From assembly GCA_023251455.1 (NCBI GenBank), contig JAHEYT010000023.1, positions 1-64,000 on the forward strand: 64,000 nucleotides of DNA, in the 5' to 3' direction. The notes below the pieces were generated by a model. It worked only from the letters and a program-made list of their open reading frames with translations, was not told the DNA's origin and did no database searches. The stretch comes from Bacteroidota bacterium. GTDB taxonomy: Bacteria; Bacteroidota; Bacteroidia; Bacteroidales; Prolixibacteraceae. Each line of letters begins with the position of its first letter. The first letter of the stretch is position 1. Below, piece after piece: positions 28,532 to 37,483 of the stretch. A program made the translations under genes and the position numbers.

Positions 28532-28847
28532 AGTTTCTCCGTTTTTTTCGACAAGCAGAGACTATGATGGGCTCTGTTTACCGGATTAATAACTCAATTA
28601 GCTGTGTCGAATGATAATCGTCCATTTTGGATTTATAATTATTTCGGTGCAAAGGTAAGTTAATTGCCTTTAGAAAATTCGCATTGAGGTAAAAAAAATC
28701 GTTTTCATGAAAATTTAAAGATCGTTTCTCAAATGTGCGGAAAACAGATGTGACGGATGTTCTCCGATTTGGGGTTTGACAGTTCATTAAATGATGGTTG
28801 TTTCCCAATTAATTACTAATTTTAGCCGCTCTAATTTTCGAAAAGCT
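28532..28847. other. Divergent promoter region between corA and the DUF4834-like gene
   Basis: This 316-base A/T-rich region separates two divergent genes. It holds a minus-strand -7 candidate at 28650-28657 and a plus-strand TAATTTTA at 28817-28824, about 24 bases before the downstream start. A reading frame of 76 codons on the minus strand here has no protein-like features. No riboswitch was recognised. Confidence 0.5.
28650..28657 (-). promoter_or_regulatory. Putative -7 element for corA
   Basis: The minus strand reads TACCTTTG (TAnnTTTG). It is 119 bases upstream of the corA start, leaving a leader of about 110 bases. No clear -33 element is seen. Confidence 0.35.
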
Positions 28848-29120
28848 ATGAATCAATTATTTGTCATTTTAGTCCTGGCAAATTTTTTAAGGACAATCGG
28901 TATCATTGTAATAATATACTTTGTACTGAAATTTGTCGGACGCTTACTTTTTCCCATCGTGGTTAAAAAGGCCGTGAATAACATGCAGGAACGGCAATCG
29001 CAGTATTACCGTCAACAACAAAAACCTGAAGGTGAAGTCACTATTGAGAAAGATCGTAAAGATCAAACCCGAACCCGCAATACTGAAGGAGAATATGTCG
29101 ACTTCGAAGAAATTGAGTAA
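28848..29120 (+). CDS. DUF4834-like small membrane protein
   Basis: A 90-residue protein with one transmembrane helix (about residues 3-33, FVILVLANFLRTIGIIVIIYF) and a polar, charged C-terminal half rich in Gln, Arg and Glu, ending EYVDFEEIE. This layout matches the DUF4834 family of Bacteroidota. The ATG at 28848 was chosen because the TAATTTTA promoter candidate lies just upstream, inside the alternative longer frame. Function is unknown. It is followed by glyS after 56 bases. Confidence 0.65.
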   Translation: MNQLFVILVLANFLRTIGIIVIIYFVLKFVGRLLFPIVVKKAVNNMQERQSQYYRQQQKPEGEVTIEKDRKDQTRTRNTEGEYVDFEEIE

Positions 29121-29176
29121 TACTTACAAAAACAGGTAGGATAATTCATCAATAATAAATAATCAATCAAATAGTT

Positions 29177-30727
29177 ATGGCTCAGGAAGATGTTTTTAAA
29201 AAACTGGTCGCTCATTGTAAAGAATATGGGTTTGTGTTTCAGTCGAGTGAAATTTACGATGGGCTGGGTGCAGTTTACGATTACGGACAAAATGGTGTTG
29301 AACTGAAAAACAACATCAAAAAATACTGGTGGGACTCTATGGTTCTGCTGCACGAAAATGTGGTTGGAATCGATTCGGCTATTTTTATGCACCCGACCAT
29401 TTGGAAGGCTTCGGGCCACGTTGATGCATTCAACGATCCGTTAATTGATAACAAAGATTCGAAAAAAAGATATCGCGCCGATGTTCTGATTGAAGAGCAA
29501 TTGGCCAAATTCGAAGATAAAATCGAAAAGGAAGTAGAAAAAGCAAAGAAACGCTTTGGCGAATCGTTCGACGAAAAACAATTCCGCGAAACCAATGGCC
29601 GCGTGTTGGAGAATCAGCAAAAATGGGATGAACTGAAAGCCCGTTTTGTAAAAGCGCTGAACGACAGCAATCTGGACGAAGTAAAACAAATCATTATCGA
29701 TCAGGAAATTGTTTGCCCGGTTTCGGGAACACGCAATTGGACCGATGTTCGTCAGTTCAACCTGATGTTCTCGACTGAAATGGGTTCGACAGCCGATGGC
29801 GCTTTAAAGATATACCTACGCCCTGAAACTGCCCAGGGAATTTTTGTGAATTACCTGAATGTACAGAAAACCGGCCGCATGAAAATCCCATTTGGTATCG
29901 CCCAGATCGGAAAAGCTTTCCGTAACGAGATTGTGGCCCGTCAGTTTATCTTCCGGATGCGCGAGTTTGAGCAGATGGAATTACAGTTCTTTGTTCGTCC
30001 GGGCAGCGAATTGGAGTGGTTCCAGAAATGGAAACAAACCCGCATGAATTGGCACCAGGCTCTTGGATTTGGTCAGGAAAACTACCGTTTCCACGAGCAC
30101 GATAAATTAGCTCATTATGCCAATGCCGCTGTTGATGTTGAATATCGTTTCCCATTTGGATTCAAGGAAGTAGAAGGTATTCACTCTCGTACCGATTTCG
30201 ATTTGTCGCAACACCAACAATATTCAGGCAAGAAGATTACCTATTTCGATCCAGAACTGAACGAATCGTACGTTCCGTTTGTGGTTGAAACTTCGATCGG
30301 TGTCGACCGAATGTTCCTTCAGATTATGGCAGCCTCGTATGCCGAAGAAGAAATGGTGAGCGAAGACGGGAAAAAAGATATTCGTGTAGTGCTTCGTATA
30401 CCTGCGCCTTTAGCTCCGGTTAAACTGGCTGTTCTGCCATTGATGAAAAAAGATGGTTTAGCCGAAAAGGCCCGCGAAATTATCGACGACCTAAAATTTG
30501 ATTTCAATTGCCAATACGACGAAAAGGACTCTATTGGGAAACGTTATCGCCGTCAGGATGCCATTGGTACACCTTTCTGTGTAACTGTCGACCACATTAC
30601 ACTCGAAGACAATACGGTAACCATTCGCTACCGCGATACCATGTTGCAGGATCGCGTCAGAATCAGCGATCTGAAAAGCATTATTTCAGGTGAGGTAAGC
30701 ATGAAAAAGCTGTTTGCGAAATTGTAA
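29177..30727 (+). CDS. glyS: Glycyl-tRNA synthetase, alpha2 type
   Basis: A 516-residue class II aminoacyl-tRNA synthetase that charges tRNA-Gly. It is the dimeric eukaryote/archaea-like form rather than the alpha2-beta2 form. Motif 2 is visible as FRNEIVARQFIFRMREFEQMELQFF, motif 3 as VVETSIGVDRMFLQ, and the anticodon-binding domain occupies the last 130 residues (LAPVKLAVLPLMKKDGLAEKA). The N-terminal GLGAVYDYGQNGVELKNNI is the usual glycine-site segment. Length is normal. A strong terminator follows. Confidence 0.96.
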   Translation: MAQEDVFKKLVAHCKEYGFVFQSSEIYDGLGAVYDYGQNGVELKNNIKKYWWDSMVLLHENVVGIDSAIFMHPTIWKASGHVDAFNDPLIDNKDSKKRYRADVLIEEQLAKFEDKIEKEVEKAKKRFGESFDEKQFRETNGRVLENQQKWDELKARFVKALNDSNLDEVKQIIIDQEIVCPVSGTRNWTDVRQFNLMFSTEMGSTADGALKIYLRPETAQGIFVNYLNVQKTGRMKIPFGIAQIGKAFRNEIVARQFIFRMREFEQMELQFFVRPGSELEWFQKWKQTRMNWHQALGFGQENYRFHEHDKLAHYANAAVDVEYRFPFGFKEVEGIHSRTDFDLSQHQQYSGKKITYFDPELNESYVPFVVETSIGVDRMFLQIMAASYAEEEMVSEDGKKDIRVVLRIPAPLAPVKLAVLPLMKKDGLAEKAREIIDDLKFDFNCQYDEKDSIGKRYRRQDAIGTPFCVTVDHITLEDNTVTIRYRDTMLQDRVRISDLKSIISGEVSMKKLFAKL

Positions 30728-30750
30728 AATCTCATCTACAAAATATTCTG

Positions 30751-30782
30751 AATCCGGTGCCCGAAAAGCATCGGATTTTTTT
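30751..30782 (+). terminator. Intrinsic terminator of glyS
   Basis: Aatccggtgc pairs with gcatcggatt (one G-U) across a 7-base loop, followed by seven T residues, 23 bases after the glyS stop. Confidence 0.85.
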
Positions 30783-30797
30783 GTGACGGTGGATTGA

Positions 30798-32426
30798 TTA
30801 AAACCGTTGGATGAGGCTGAGGTAGACACTATGGTACTTATTCGATTTTTCGAAAGTTCCATCGTAATTGGCTGAAAACGATATTTTTTTCCTGATTTGC
30901 CATGAAAACTCCAATGCGGCCATGTGTTGTAGTGAACTCGATACAGAAGTGGAACTTAGGTATTTGTTATCGACCAGACGATAGTTAATGCCGGTGCTAA
31001 ATTTCGAAGGTATCAGATCTTTATACAGTTGAACACCATAGATCATTCCATCAACATAACTCGATTTCAACCAGTTGGTCGTGAAAGTAAGCGATGAATT
31101 GATGGCCGGGACCTTCGGGAAAGTTAAATATCCATTCACGTTTAACATCGGATAAATATCATTTTTCTGAAACCGGTATCCTCCGGAAAGGCTGGAGCTG
31201 ATTGAATTCGTTGGCCGGTAATTGATCCGGAGTTGGTATCCTTGCCGGGTTGCATCGAGCAACATCTGATCCAGATAGTTTTTAAACGTTTCGTAGTAAA
31301 TCACATTTTTACGTGCATCGTACGAAGCGTAGGCCGACAATTGTTTGGAAAACCGATACCGCAATGAGAGATAAAGACTCGTAAGGCTTACGGTATTGGT
31401 CGGAAGGCTGTCTTTTATTGTGTATAAGTCTAATTCAATTGAAGTAAAAAGGTTCAGATTTTTGATCAATGAATTATCGTGCTGAAAGTAAGCAAAGCGC
31501 CTGTCAGTTATTCCATGGCTGGTCTGTTGAAAAAGCGCCAACGAAGTAGACATGTTGCCTGATTTATTATTGATTTCGTGCGACAAATAGCCTCCATATT
31601 CGAAGAGTTTGGCATTGAAACTATAGTCAGTATAATCGGGATTGGTACCAACAACTGCCCCAAAGGTGAAATTTCCGGCCTTGGTTTCAGCCTGCAACCC
31701 ATCAATCGCACCAATACTGGCTATTCGCGGATTAATTTTCCGGCCTAAAACGAAATGCGTTTTATCTGTAACATCATAATTTACAGCTAAACTGTAGATT
31801 TTTAGCGCATTGAAAACATTATCTCTTACCTCAGCCCAATGATTTTGCCTATGGGTAAAATTGATGTAACTATCGAGTGAAAATCGACCACCCGAAATAT
31901 TCTCAGCAGAAAGCGTAAAGGTATATCTCATTCGTTGATTGAAATCAGATGAATTTGAGAAACTCGAATAGGAAGATGCTGATATTCTCCCCCTGATTTT
32001 TTCAGTCCGTTCTGATCCTGATCTGGATTTGGCAGGTAATTTCGATTTCTGCCCCAGAACAGAATCCTGTTTTATGCCAGAAAGTTCTGAGGGAATTTTC
32101 TCTTTTAGAGCGTCTTTGTTGGGCTTTTCAGATTTTTTGACTTTGATAACAACCACATCTGAAACCTTAATATCAAATTTCCCCAGGGGTTTTCCAACAC
32201 ATGAATTTGAAGACGTGGATTCAGTAATAAATAAAGGAATTAAGATCTGGTCTTTCCGGATAAAAATCGTGTCTCCGGGTTTAACCAATCCGGATGTTTC
32301 AAATCTTGCATAGATATTTTGTAAGGTGATGTATGAAACTTTCCCTTCAGCTAATGATCTATCTTCTTGTCCGTAAAGGTTCAATATTGATACGGTCACC
32401 AATATCGTTAAAATGTATCTCTTCAT
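30798..32426 (-). CDS. Predicted outer-membrane beta-barrel protein of the cytochrome cluster
   Basis: A 542-residue secreted protein. A signal peptide (1-19, ending LYGQ) is followed by a small N-terminal domain (about 25-100) with VKPGDTIFIRKDQILIPLF and a Lys/Ser-rich linker (about 100-145). The rest shows alternating polar/aromatic strands (for example FSLDSYINFTHRQNHW, ALKIYSLAVNYDV, QLSAYASYDARK) and ends in the barrel-like LSLIQRF with a terminal phenylalanine. About 16-22 strands could fit. I do not recognise a named family. It is the last gene of the multiheme cytochrome operon, 22 bases after the 28-heme gene, so a porin-like sheath for electron transfer through the outer membrane is a reasonable inference. 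Confidence 0.65.
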   Translation of the reverse strand: MKRYILTILVTVSILNLYGQEDRSLAEGKVSYITLQNIYARFETSGLVKPGDTIFIRKDQILIPLFITESTSSNSCVGKPLGKFDIKVSDVVVIKVKKSEKPNKDALKEKIPSELSGIKQDSVLGQKSKLPAKSRSGSERTEKIRGRISASSYSSFSNSSDFNQRMRYTFTLSAENISGGRFSLDSYINFTHRQNHWAEVRDNVFNALKIYSLAVNYDVTDKTHFVLGRKINPRIASIGAIDGLQAETKAGNFTFGAVVGTNPDYTDYSFNAKLFEYGGYLSHEINNKSGNMSTSLALFQQTSHGITDRRFAYFQHDNSLIKNLNLFTSIELDLYTIKDSLPTNTVSLTSLYLSLRYRFSKQLSAYASYDARKNVIYYETFKNYLDQMLLDATRQGYQLRINYRPTNSISSSLSGGYRFQKNDIYPMLNVNGYLTFPKVPAINSSLTFTTNWLKSSYVDGMIYGVQLYKDLIPSKFSTGINYRLVDNKYLSSTSVSSSLQHMAALEFSWQIRKKISFSANYDGTFEKSNKYHSVYLSLIQRF

Positions 32427-32448
32427 TCAATCCTTTCTGTTATTTCTT

Positions 32449-34560
32449 CTAATCGCCCTTTAGATGACATGAATAACATGATGTTGCATTATAGGCATAT
32501 CCGTTTACACCCTGATGATCGATATCCACCGATGTTTTACTGTTGTGTTCGTGGCAAATAATGCAGCTGAATGCAGCAAAATTTGTTGCAGAAGTATGAC
32601 ATTCAGAACATTTTGCCCATTTGCCTTGGTGCTTTCCGCTGTATATCGGGAAATACTGTGAATCGTGACTAAAAGTAGATGGCTCCCATGCATTAACAGT
32701 ATGGCATTGCGCACAGTCAGTTGGGAACTGGGCCGCCGAATGCGCCGGGTTTGTAGTGTTATTATAGTCGGTGGTATGACAAGCATAACAGGTTTTCGGC
32801 GTATTGGTGTAGGTCCCTTTATGACAAGCTAAGCAGTCATTGGCAATTGTAGCATGTGCACCGGTCAAGGCAAAGTAATTGCTGTGGTTCGGGAATTTAG
32901 CAGGCTGCCATCCAGGATTGGTTGTATGGCAATCAGTACAAGTAACAGACAAACCCAATGTCTGATGATTTGGATTAACTGCTGCATTGAAATTTGCCTG
33001 ATGACAACTTTTACATTCCATAGAAGTTCCGGCATAACCAGTTGTATGGCAACTGGCACAATCAACGGTTGTATGGGATCCGGTCAACGGAAAATTGGTT
33101 GATGAATGATTGAATACAGCACCCAGCCAGTTATTATTGTTGTGGCACAAAGTACAATCAGTCGGAAACTTAGATGCCACGTGACCTTTCGCCGTATTAT
33201 ATTGAGCCTGATGGCAGGAAATACAATTTGAGCTGGCAGAAGTTGTATTACCCACATGGCATGACGAACACTGCACAACGGCAGCATGTGCCCCGGCTAG
33301 TTCGAATCCGATAGTAGCATGTTTAAACGACGATGGTTGCCAAGCTGTAGCAGTGTGACAGGTTTTACAATCTACCGAGATTCCTGCTGCCGTATGATTT
33401 GGTACCTGAGCCGTATTGTATTTAGCCTGATGACAACTTTTACATTCCATAGAAGTTCCGGCATAACCGGTTGTATGGCAGCTTGCACAATCAACAGCAG
33501 TATGGGATCCAGTTAGGGGAAAGCTTGTGGCATTATGATCGAATACACCTGATTTACTCCCTTGAGGATGACAGGCATAACATGACACACTTTTATAATT
33601 ATAACTGCTGATCCCCTTATGATCGCTGTCGGTCTCTGATTGGTTGTGCTCATGACAAGTTGTACAGCTAAACTCAGCATAGTTTTTAGTTGTATGACAA
33701 TCGGTACATTTTTCCCATTCACCTTTATGGTTTCCTGAATAGATCGGGAAGGTGGCATCATGCTGTTTATAATTGGCCGGGGTCCAATTTGGTTTTGTGG
33801 TATGACATTCAATACATGAAATTGAAAACCCTGCTAAATTATGATTTGGATTAGTGGTGGAATTGAAATTGGTTTGGTGACAAGAAATACATTCTTTTGA
33901 AATCTTTTGGTAGGTTCCGCTCTTATGGCATTCGACACAACTGATAGAATGACCTTCAGTGAGCGGAAAAAATCCATGATCAAAATTGGAGGCAGTCCAA
34001 CCTGTAGATTTAACACCGTGGCATTCGGTGCAATTGGTCGAGTAGTTCGATGCAAGGTGATTGGGTGTTTTTGTGGCCAGATAATCTGCTTTATGGCAAT
34101 CCACACATTCAATCCCCAGCGGTTCAAATTTCAGATTAGTCGATGATTTATGGCACGATGCACAATCAGCAACAGCATGGTTTCCAAGCAAGGGAAACCG
34201 ACTAAGCTGATGCATCGATTTGGTGTTTTCAATAATCCACGATTTGGGAGTATGGCATCGGGCACAGTCAGGCCCAAGTGTGTTGGTGTGCATATCGGTG
34301 TGGCAAGCATCGCATTCACTCTTTGCTTCCTGAAATTTAAGTGTTTGATGGCAACTTTTGCAATCGACTGTTTGGTGTTGCCCGGCAAGCTTGAATTTCG
34401 TCGTGCTGTGATCAAAAGTCATATCAGCTTTTGTCACCTTCCAGCTATCGGCATTGTGACAAACCGCACAATCGGTTTTGAATCCGTCACCATGAGGCGA
34501 TTGGGCAAAACCAATCGATACCGAAAATATGAATATGATTAAATATGACAACTTGTACAT
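32449..34560 (-). CDS. Secreted 28-heme c-type cytochrome
   Basis: A 703-residue protein with a signal peptide (1-19) and 28 CXXCH heme-binding motifs, the first at C31 and the last at C695, nearly one per 24 residues. Repeats of the form F-x-H, then F-x-L-x-G-x-H, then C-x-x-CH supply extra histidines for bis-His heme ligation, as in cytochrome c3/c7-like multiheme proteins. The protein has an internal repeat structure: two nearly identical segments at about 346-378 and 489-521, and a longer module at about 270-340 that recurs at 636-703. It would work as a heme wire in the periplasm or at the outer membrane. Its start overlaps the end of the 20-heme gene by 22 bases. Confidence 0.92.
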   Translation of the reverse strand: MYKLSYLIIFIFSVSIGFAQSPHGDGFKTDCAVCHNADSWKVTKADMTFDHSTTKFKLAGQHQTVDCKSCHQTLKFQEAKSECDACHTDMHTNTLGPDCARCHTPKSWIIENTKSMHQLSRFPLLGNHAVADCASCHKSSTNLKFEPLGIECVDCHKADYLATKTPNHLASNYSTNCTECHGVKSTGWTASNFDHGFFPLTEGHSISCVECHKSGTYQKISKECISCHQTNFNSTTNPNHNLAGFSISCIECHTTKPNWTPANYKQHDATFPIYSGNHKGEWEKCTDCHTTKNYAEFSCTTCHEHNQSETDSDHKGISSYNYKSVSCYACHPQGSKSGVFDHNATSFPLTGSHTAVDCASCHTTGYAGTSMECKSCHQAKYNTAQVPNHTAAGISVDCKTCHTATAWQPSSFKHATIGFELAGAHAAVVQCSSCHVGNTTSASSNCISCHQAQYNTAKGHVASKFPTDCTLCHNNNNWLGAVFNHSSTNFPLTGSHTTVDCASCHTTGYAGTSMECKSCHQANFNAAVNPNHQTLGLSVTCTDCHTTNPGWQPAKFPNHSNYFALTGAHATIANDCLACHKGTYTNTPKTCYACHTTDYNNTTNPAHSAAQFPTDCAQCHTVNAWEPSTFSHDSQYFPIYSGKHQGKWAKCSECHTSATNFAAFSCIICHEHNSKTSVDIDHQGVNGYAYNATSCYSCHLKGD
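33001..33524 (-). repeat. Intragenic direct repeat pair in the 28-heme gene
   Basis: The segment 33001-33095 recurs at 33430-33524, an offset of 429 bases (143 codons). The first 39 bases are identical and roughly ten substitutions occur over about 90 bases. It encodes two heme motifs around TTGYAGTSMECKSCH. This points to a fairly recent in-frame duplication. Confidence 0.75.
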
Positions 34561-36131
34561 TGCCTATCAGTGTTTTTGTATTGGATAAACGGAATTGTTG
34601 CCGACTTATTCTGAATGTGGCATTTCCTGCAATCAACACCTTTGTGTCCACCGTCCAATTTAAAACGGGTTTGGTCGTGGTTAAAGCTTTCTGCTTTCCA
34701 GTTTTCAAATCCATGGCAGATGACACAGTCGGTTGCTCCGTTGGCGCTAAATTGTTTCTGGTGCACATCGGTATGGCAGCCTTCACAATTGGGTTTCAGT
34801 TCAGAAAAAATTTGGATGGTCTGATTTTCAGTTACTTTTTTGAAATGACAATCACGACATGAATTTTCCGCATGCCTTCCTTTCAACTCAAAATTAGTGA
34901 TTTTGTGATCAAAGGTGACTTTTCCCCAGTCGGATACCGAATGACATTTATCACACTGTCCTTCAGGAATATATTTTGGATCGATAAAACTCTTATGAAT
35001 GTTCTCATGACAAGAGATACAGTTTTTATCCAGATCGCGAAATTTCCATTCATCACCCTTTTTATGACATGCCAAACACGGAGTGGCAAGATGTGCGCCT
35101 TCGAGTTTAAACTTGCCTTTATTATGCTTTTCAATCGTGAACGAAGTCTCCTTATAGCTATTCTCGTTGTGGCAGTCTTTGCAGTCTGATTTAGCATCCT
35201 GTTGCACAAATTGGCCCTTATGGAAATCTTTATGGCAATTGTTACAAAGATCGTGTTTAATCGGAGTGGTTAAACTGCCCTTGTGACAAGCCTTACAATC
35301 GAGTGTCTGGTGTTTGCCTTTCAGCAGGAAATTGGTTTTGGTATGGTCAAAAGTCTTTATGCCTGAAATTTGATGGAAAGATTCCTCCGAATGGCATTTC
35401 CGGCAATCGTTCCCAAATTTATTTTCATGCACATCTTTGTGGCAGGCAGTACAGTTGTTAAACGCAACTCCTGTAAATTTCTGAATGTCCTGACCGTTTT
35501 TCTTTTCCATCGGATGACATTTGATACAGGCCACATCAGCATGTTTTCCCCGAAGCGGAAATTTAGTGGCTTGGTGGTCAAACTTTTTGGTTGGTTTAAA
35601 CGCTTCAAAAGTATGACAGTTAACACAGCTGGCAGGCAAAGTTCCCTGATGATAGTCTTTATGGCAAGTCAGGCACTCGGTTTTCAGCCCAAGAAAAGTC
35701 ATTTTTTTCTTTTTGATTGCCGGATCTTTGATATTCTCGGGTTTGTGGCAATCTACGCATTGTTTTTCCTTGTGTTTTCCTTCAAGAATAAAGCCTGTCT
35801 CCGCATGGTCGAACTTGTTTTTATCCAGATGTACGATGTCGAATTTCCGGCTGAGATGGTCGCTATGACAAGTTATACAAACCTTTCCGTAAACTTTTGG
35901 TGAAGAATGGAATCCCTTTTTTTGATCGATCCGAACTTTTAACTCGGAGTGACATGCCAAACATTTTTGATCCGACACATGTTCGCCAAAATCATGGCAT
36001 TTAGTACAATTCGAGATTCCTTCGAGGTGCGCATGAGGTTCGGCCAGTTCGCCCGGAGATATTTGCCCTGAAGCTAAAAAGCTAAAAAACAAGAAAATAA
36101 AAGTGATATACAGGTAAATAGTAAACCTCAT
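34539..36131 (-). CDS. Secreted 20-heme c-type cytochrome
   Basis: A 530-residue protein with a signal peptide (1-22, ending LASGQ) and 20 CXXCH motifs between C42 and C525. The last heme motif, CTSCH, is followed by a single isoleucine and the stop. Recurrent F-D-H and L-x-G-x-H elements suggest bis-His hemes of the cytochrome c3/c7 type. It is richer in lysine than the 28-heme protein, giving a basic character. The final codons overlap the first codons of the next gene, so the two cytochromes are probably translationally coupled and made in fixed ratio. It would relay electrons from the membrane module encoded upstream. Confidence 0.92.
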   Translation of the reverse strand: MRFTIYLYITFIFLFFSFLASGQISPGELAEPHAHLEGISNCTKCHDFGEHVSDQKCLACHSELKVRIDQKKGFHSSPKVYGKVCITCHSDHLSRKFDIVHLDKNKFDHAETGFILEGKHKEKQCVDCHKPENIKDPAIKKKKMTFLGLKTECLTCHKDYHQGTLPASCVNCHTFEAFKPTKKFDHQATKFPLRGKHADVACIKCHPMEKKNGQDIQKFTGVAFNNCTACHKDVHENKFGNDCRKCHSEESFHQISGIKTFDHTKTNFLLKGKHQTLDCKACHKGSLTTPIKHDLCNNCHKDFHKGQFVQQDAKSDCKDCHNENSYKETSFTIEKHNKGKFKLEGAHLATPCLACHKKGDEWKFRDLDKNCISCHENIHKSFIDPKYIPEGQCDKCHSVSDWGKVTFDHKITNFELKGRHAENSCRDCHFKKVTENQTIQIFSELKPNCEGCHTDVHQKQFSANGATDCVICHGFENWKAESFNHDQTRFKLDGGHKGVDCRKCHIQNKSATIPFIQYKNTDRQCTSCHI

Positions 36132-36140
36132 CCTCAGTCT

Positions 36141-37475
36141 TTAATTATGCTTTAATATGGCTTCGCCGAATTTTTTGGTAATTTTTATCCCAACTTTTTC
36201 AAGAAATTGAGTGGGCAACTCACCTCCTGCAAATATGTAAACCAAATCGTTTTCCAAATCGGTTACTTCGCCTGAAAGCGTATCTGCAATTATAACTTTT
36301 TCTTCCTCAATAGATTTCAGGTTGGTATTAAACCTTACATCAATCTGTTGACGCGATATTGCTGATTTTATCTTTTGGCTGTTCCCCACTTTTATTCGTC
36401 CAAACGAATCGCCCCGGTACGAAAGGGTGACCTGATTTTGGCCCGCTAAAAGTAATGCAGTTTCAATGGCAGAGTCGCCCCCACCAACGACAACTATTTT
36501 TTTATTCTCAATCAATTCGGGTTCGAGCAGCCTGTAGGCTACCTTTTCGCTCATTTCGCCCGGAATATTTAATTTTCTTGGCGTTCCCCTTCGCCCGATC
36601 GACAAAAGAACTTTTCTTGCGGTAAACTTCTCATTATTGGCGGTTTCAACTACAAACCTTTTATCCTGAAAAATGATATTTTCCACCTTGGATTGTTCCC
36701 GTATTACAATCCCATTCTTCCCTAAAACATCATTCCATAAATTCAACAATTCCGTTTTTGAGGTTTCACGAAGTTTTATCTTGCCATAAAGTGGAATGTC
36801 CATGGGCGAAGTCATCACAATTTTCTTCCGAGGGAAAGTATAAACTGTTCCGCCAAGCGAATCTTGTTCCAGGGTTATAGCCAAAAGATTAAGTTTTTTT
36901 GCTGCGAGCGAAGCCGAAATTCCAGCAGGGCCAGCCCCAATAATTATCAGGTCGTAATCGGCAACAACATTTTTGTCAAGTTTCCGGACTAAGTTTTCAA
37001 CGGCCTGCTTCCCTTGTTCTACGGCATTTCTAATCAACCCCATCCCTCCCATTTCACCGGCAATATATATTCCAGGCACATTGGTTTCGAATAGTTGATC
37101 AACATGGGGGATGTCAACTCCACGCTTTTCCGTTCCGATACAAAGTGTAATGGCCTGTGTTGGACAGGCATGAAAACAAGCTCCATGACCGACACAATGC
37201 GATGCGTTAATTGTTGTTGCTTTCCCGTTTAGAATTCCCAATATATCATGTTCAGGACAGGCTGCAATACAAGCCCCAGTTTGAATGCATGAATTGACAT
37301 CAACTACCGGGTGCAATGAAACGGGCTCGTGTAATCCTTCTTCCTTCGCAATCTTTATTTTTTCTTCTACAGCTTTCGAGTTTCTCTTTTCCTTACGGAC
37401 ATAGAAATACACGATCGAAACGAATAAAATTGCGATGAATGAATAAATGATAATATTTTCAATTAAAACTTCCAT
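36141..37475 (-). CDS. Membrane-anchored Fe-S/flavin oxidoreductase, apparently permuted FAD domain
   Basis: A 444-residue protein. Residues 8-26 form a transmembrane anchor. A ferredoxin-like domain (58-112) has two clusters, each with only three cysteines of the usual CxxCxxCxxxCP: C63/C69/C73 (Thr at the second site) and C94/C100/C104 (His at the second site). Residues 135-165, GIYIAGEMGG followed by AVEQGKQAVENL, look like the C-terminal FAD motif of thioredoxin-reductase-like enzymes. They precede rather than follow the FAD-binding IIIGAGPAGISAS (177-189) and the NAD(P)-binding VVVGGGDSAIET (328-339), and no CxxC disulfide motif is present. The start at 37475 avoids overlap with the cytochrome b-like gene. 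It probably exchanges electrons between NAD(P)H and the membrane/cytochrome chain. Confidence 0.85.
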   Translation of the reverse strand: MEVLIENIIIYSFIAILFVSIVYFYVRKEKRNSKAVEEKIKIAKEEGLHEPVSLHPVVDVNSCIQTGACIAACPEHDILGILNGKATTINASHCVGHGACFHACPTQAITLCIGTEKRGVDIPHVDQLFETNVPGIYIAGEMGGMGLIRNAVEQGKQAVENLVRKLDKNVVADYDLIIIGAGPAGISASLAAKKLNLLAITLEQDSLGGTVYTFPRKKIVMTSPMDIPLYGKIKLRETSKTELLNLWNDVLGKNGIVIREQSKVENIIFQDKRFVVETANNEKFTARKVLLSIGRRGTPRKLNIPGEMSEKVAYRLLEPELIENKKIVVVGGGDSAIETALLLAGQNQVTLSYRGDSFGRIKVGNSQKIKSAISRQQIDVRFNTNLKSIEEEKVIIADTLSGEVTDLENDLVYIFAGGELPTQFLEKVGIKITKKFGEAILKHN

Positions 37476-37483
37476 TTTCTGTA

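Noticed and set aside
28578..28808. A 76-codon minus-strand frame between corA and the DUF4834-like gene.
   Set aside because: It covers both promoter candidates, has no hydrophobic or domain pattern, and looks like a chance open frame.
32505..34415. Several open frames of 60-130 codons opposite or shifted within the multiheme genes.
   Set aside because: They arise from the repetitive CXXCH codon pattern read in other frames and show no protein-like features.
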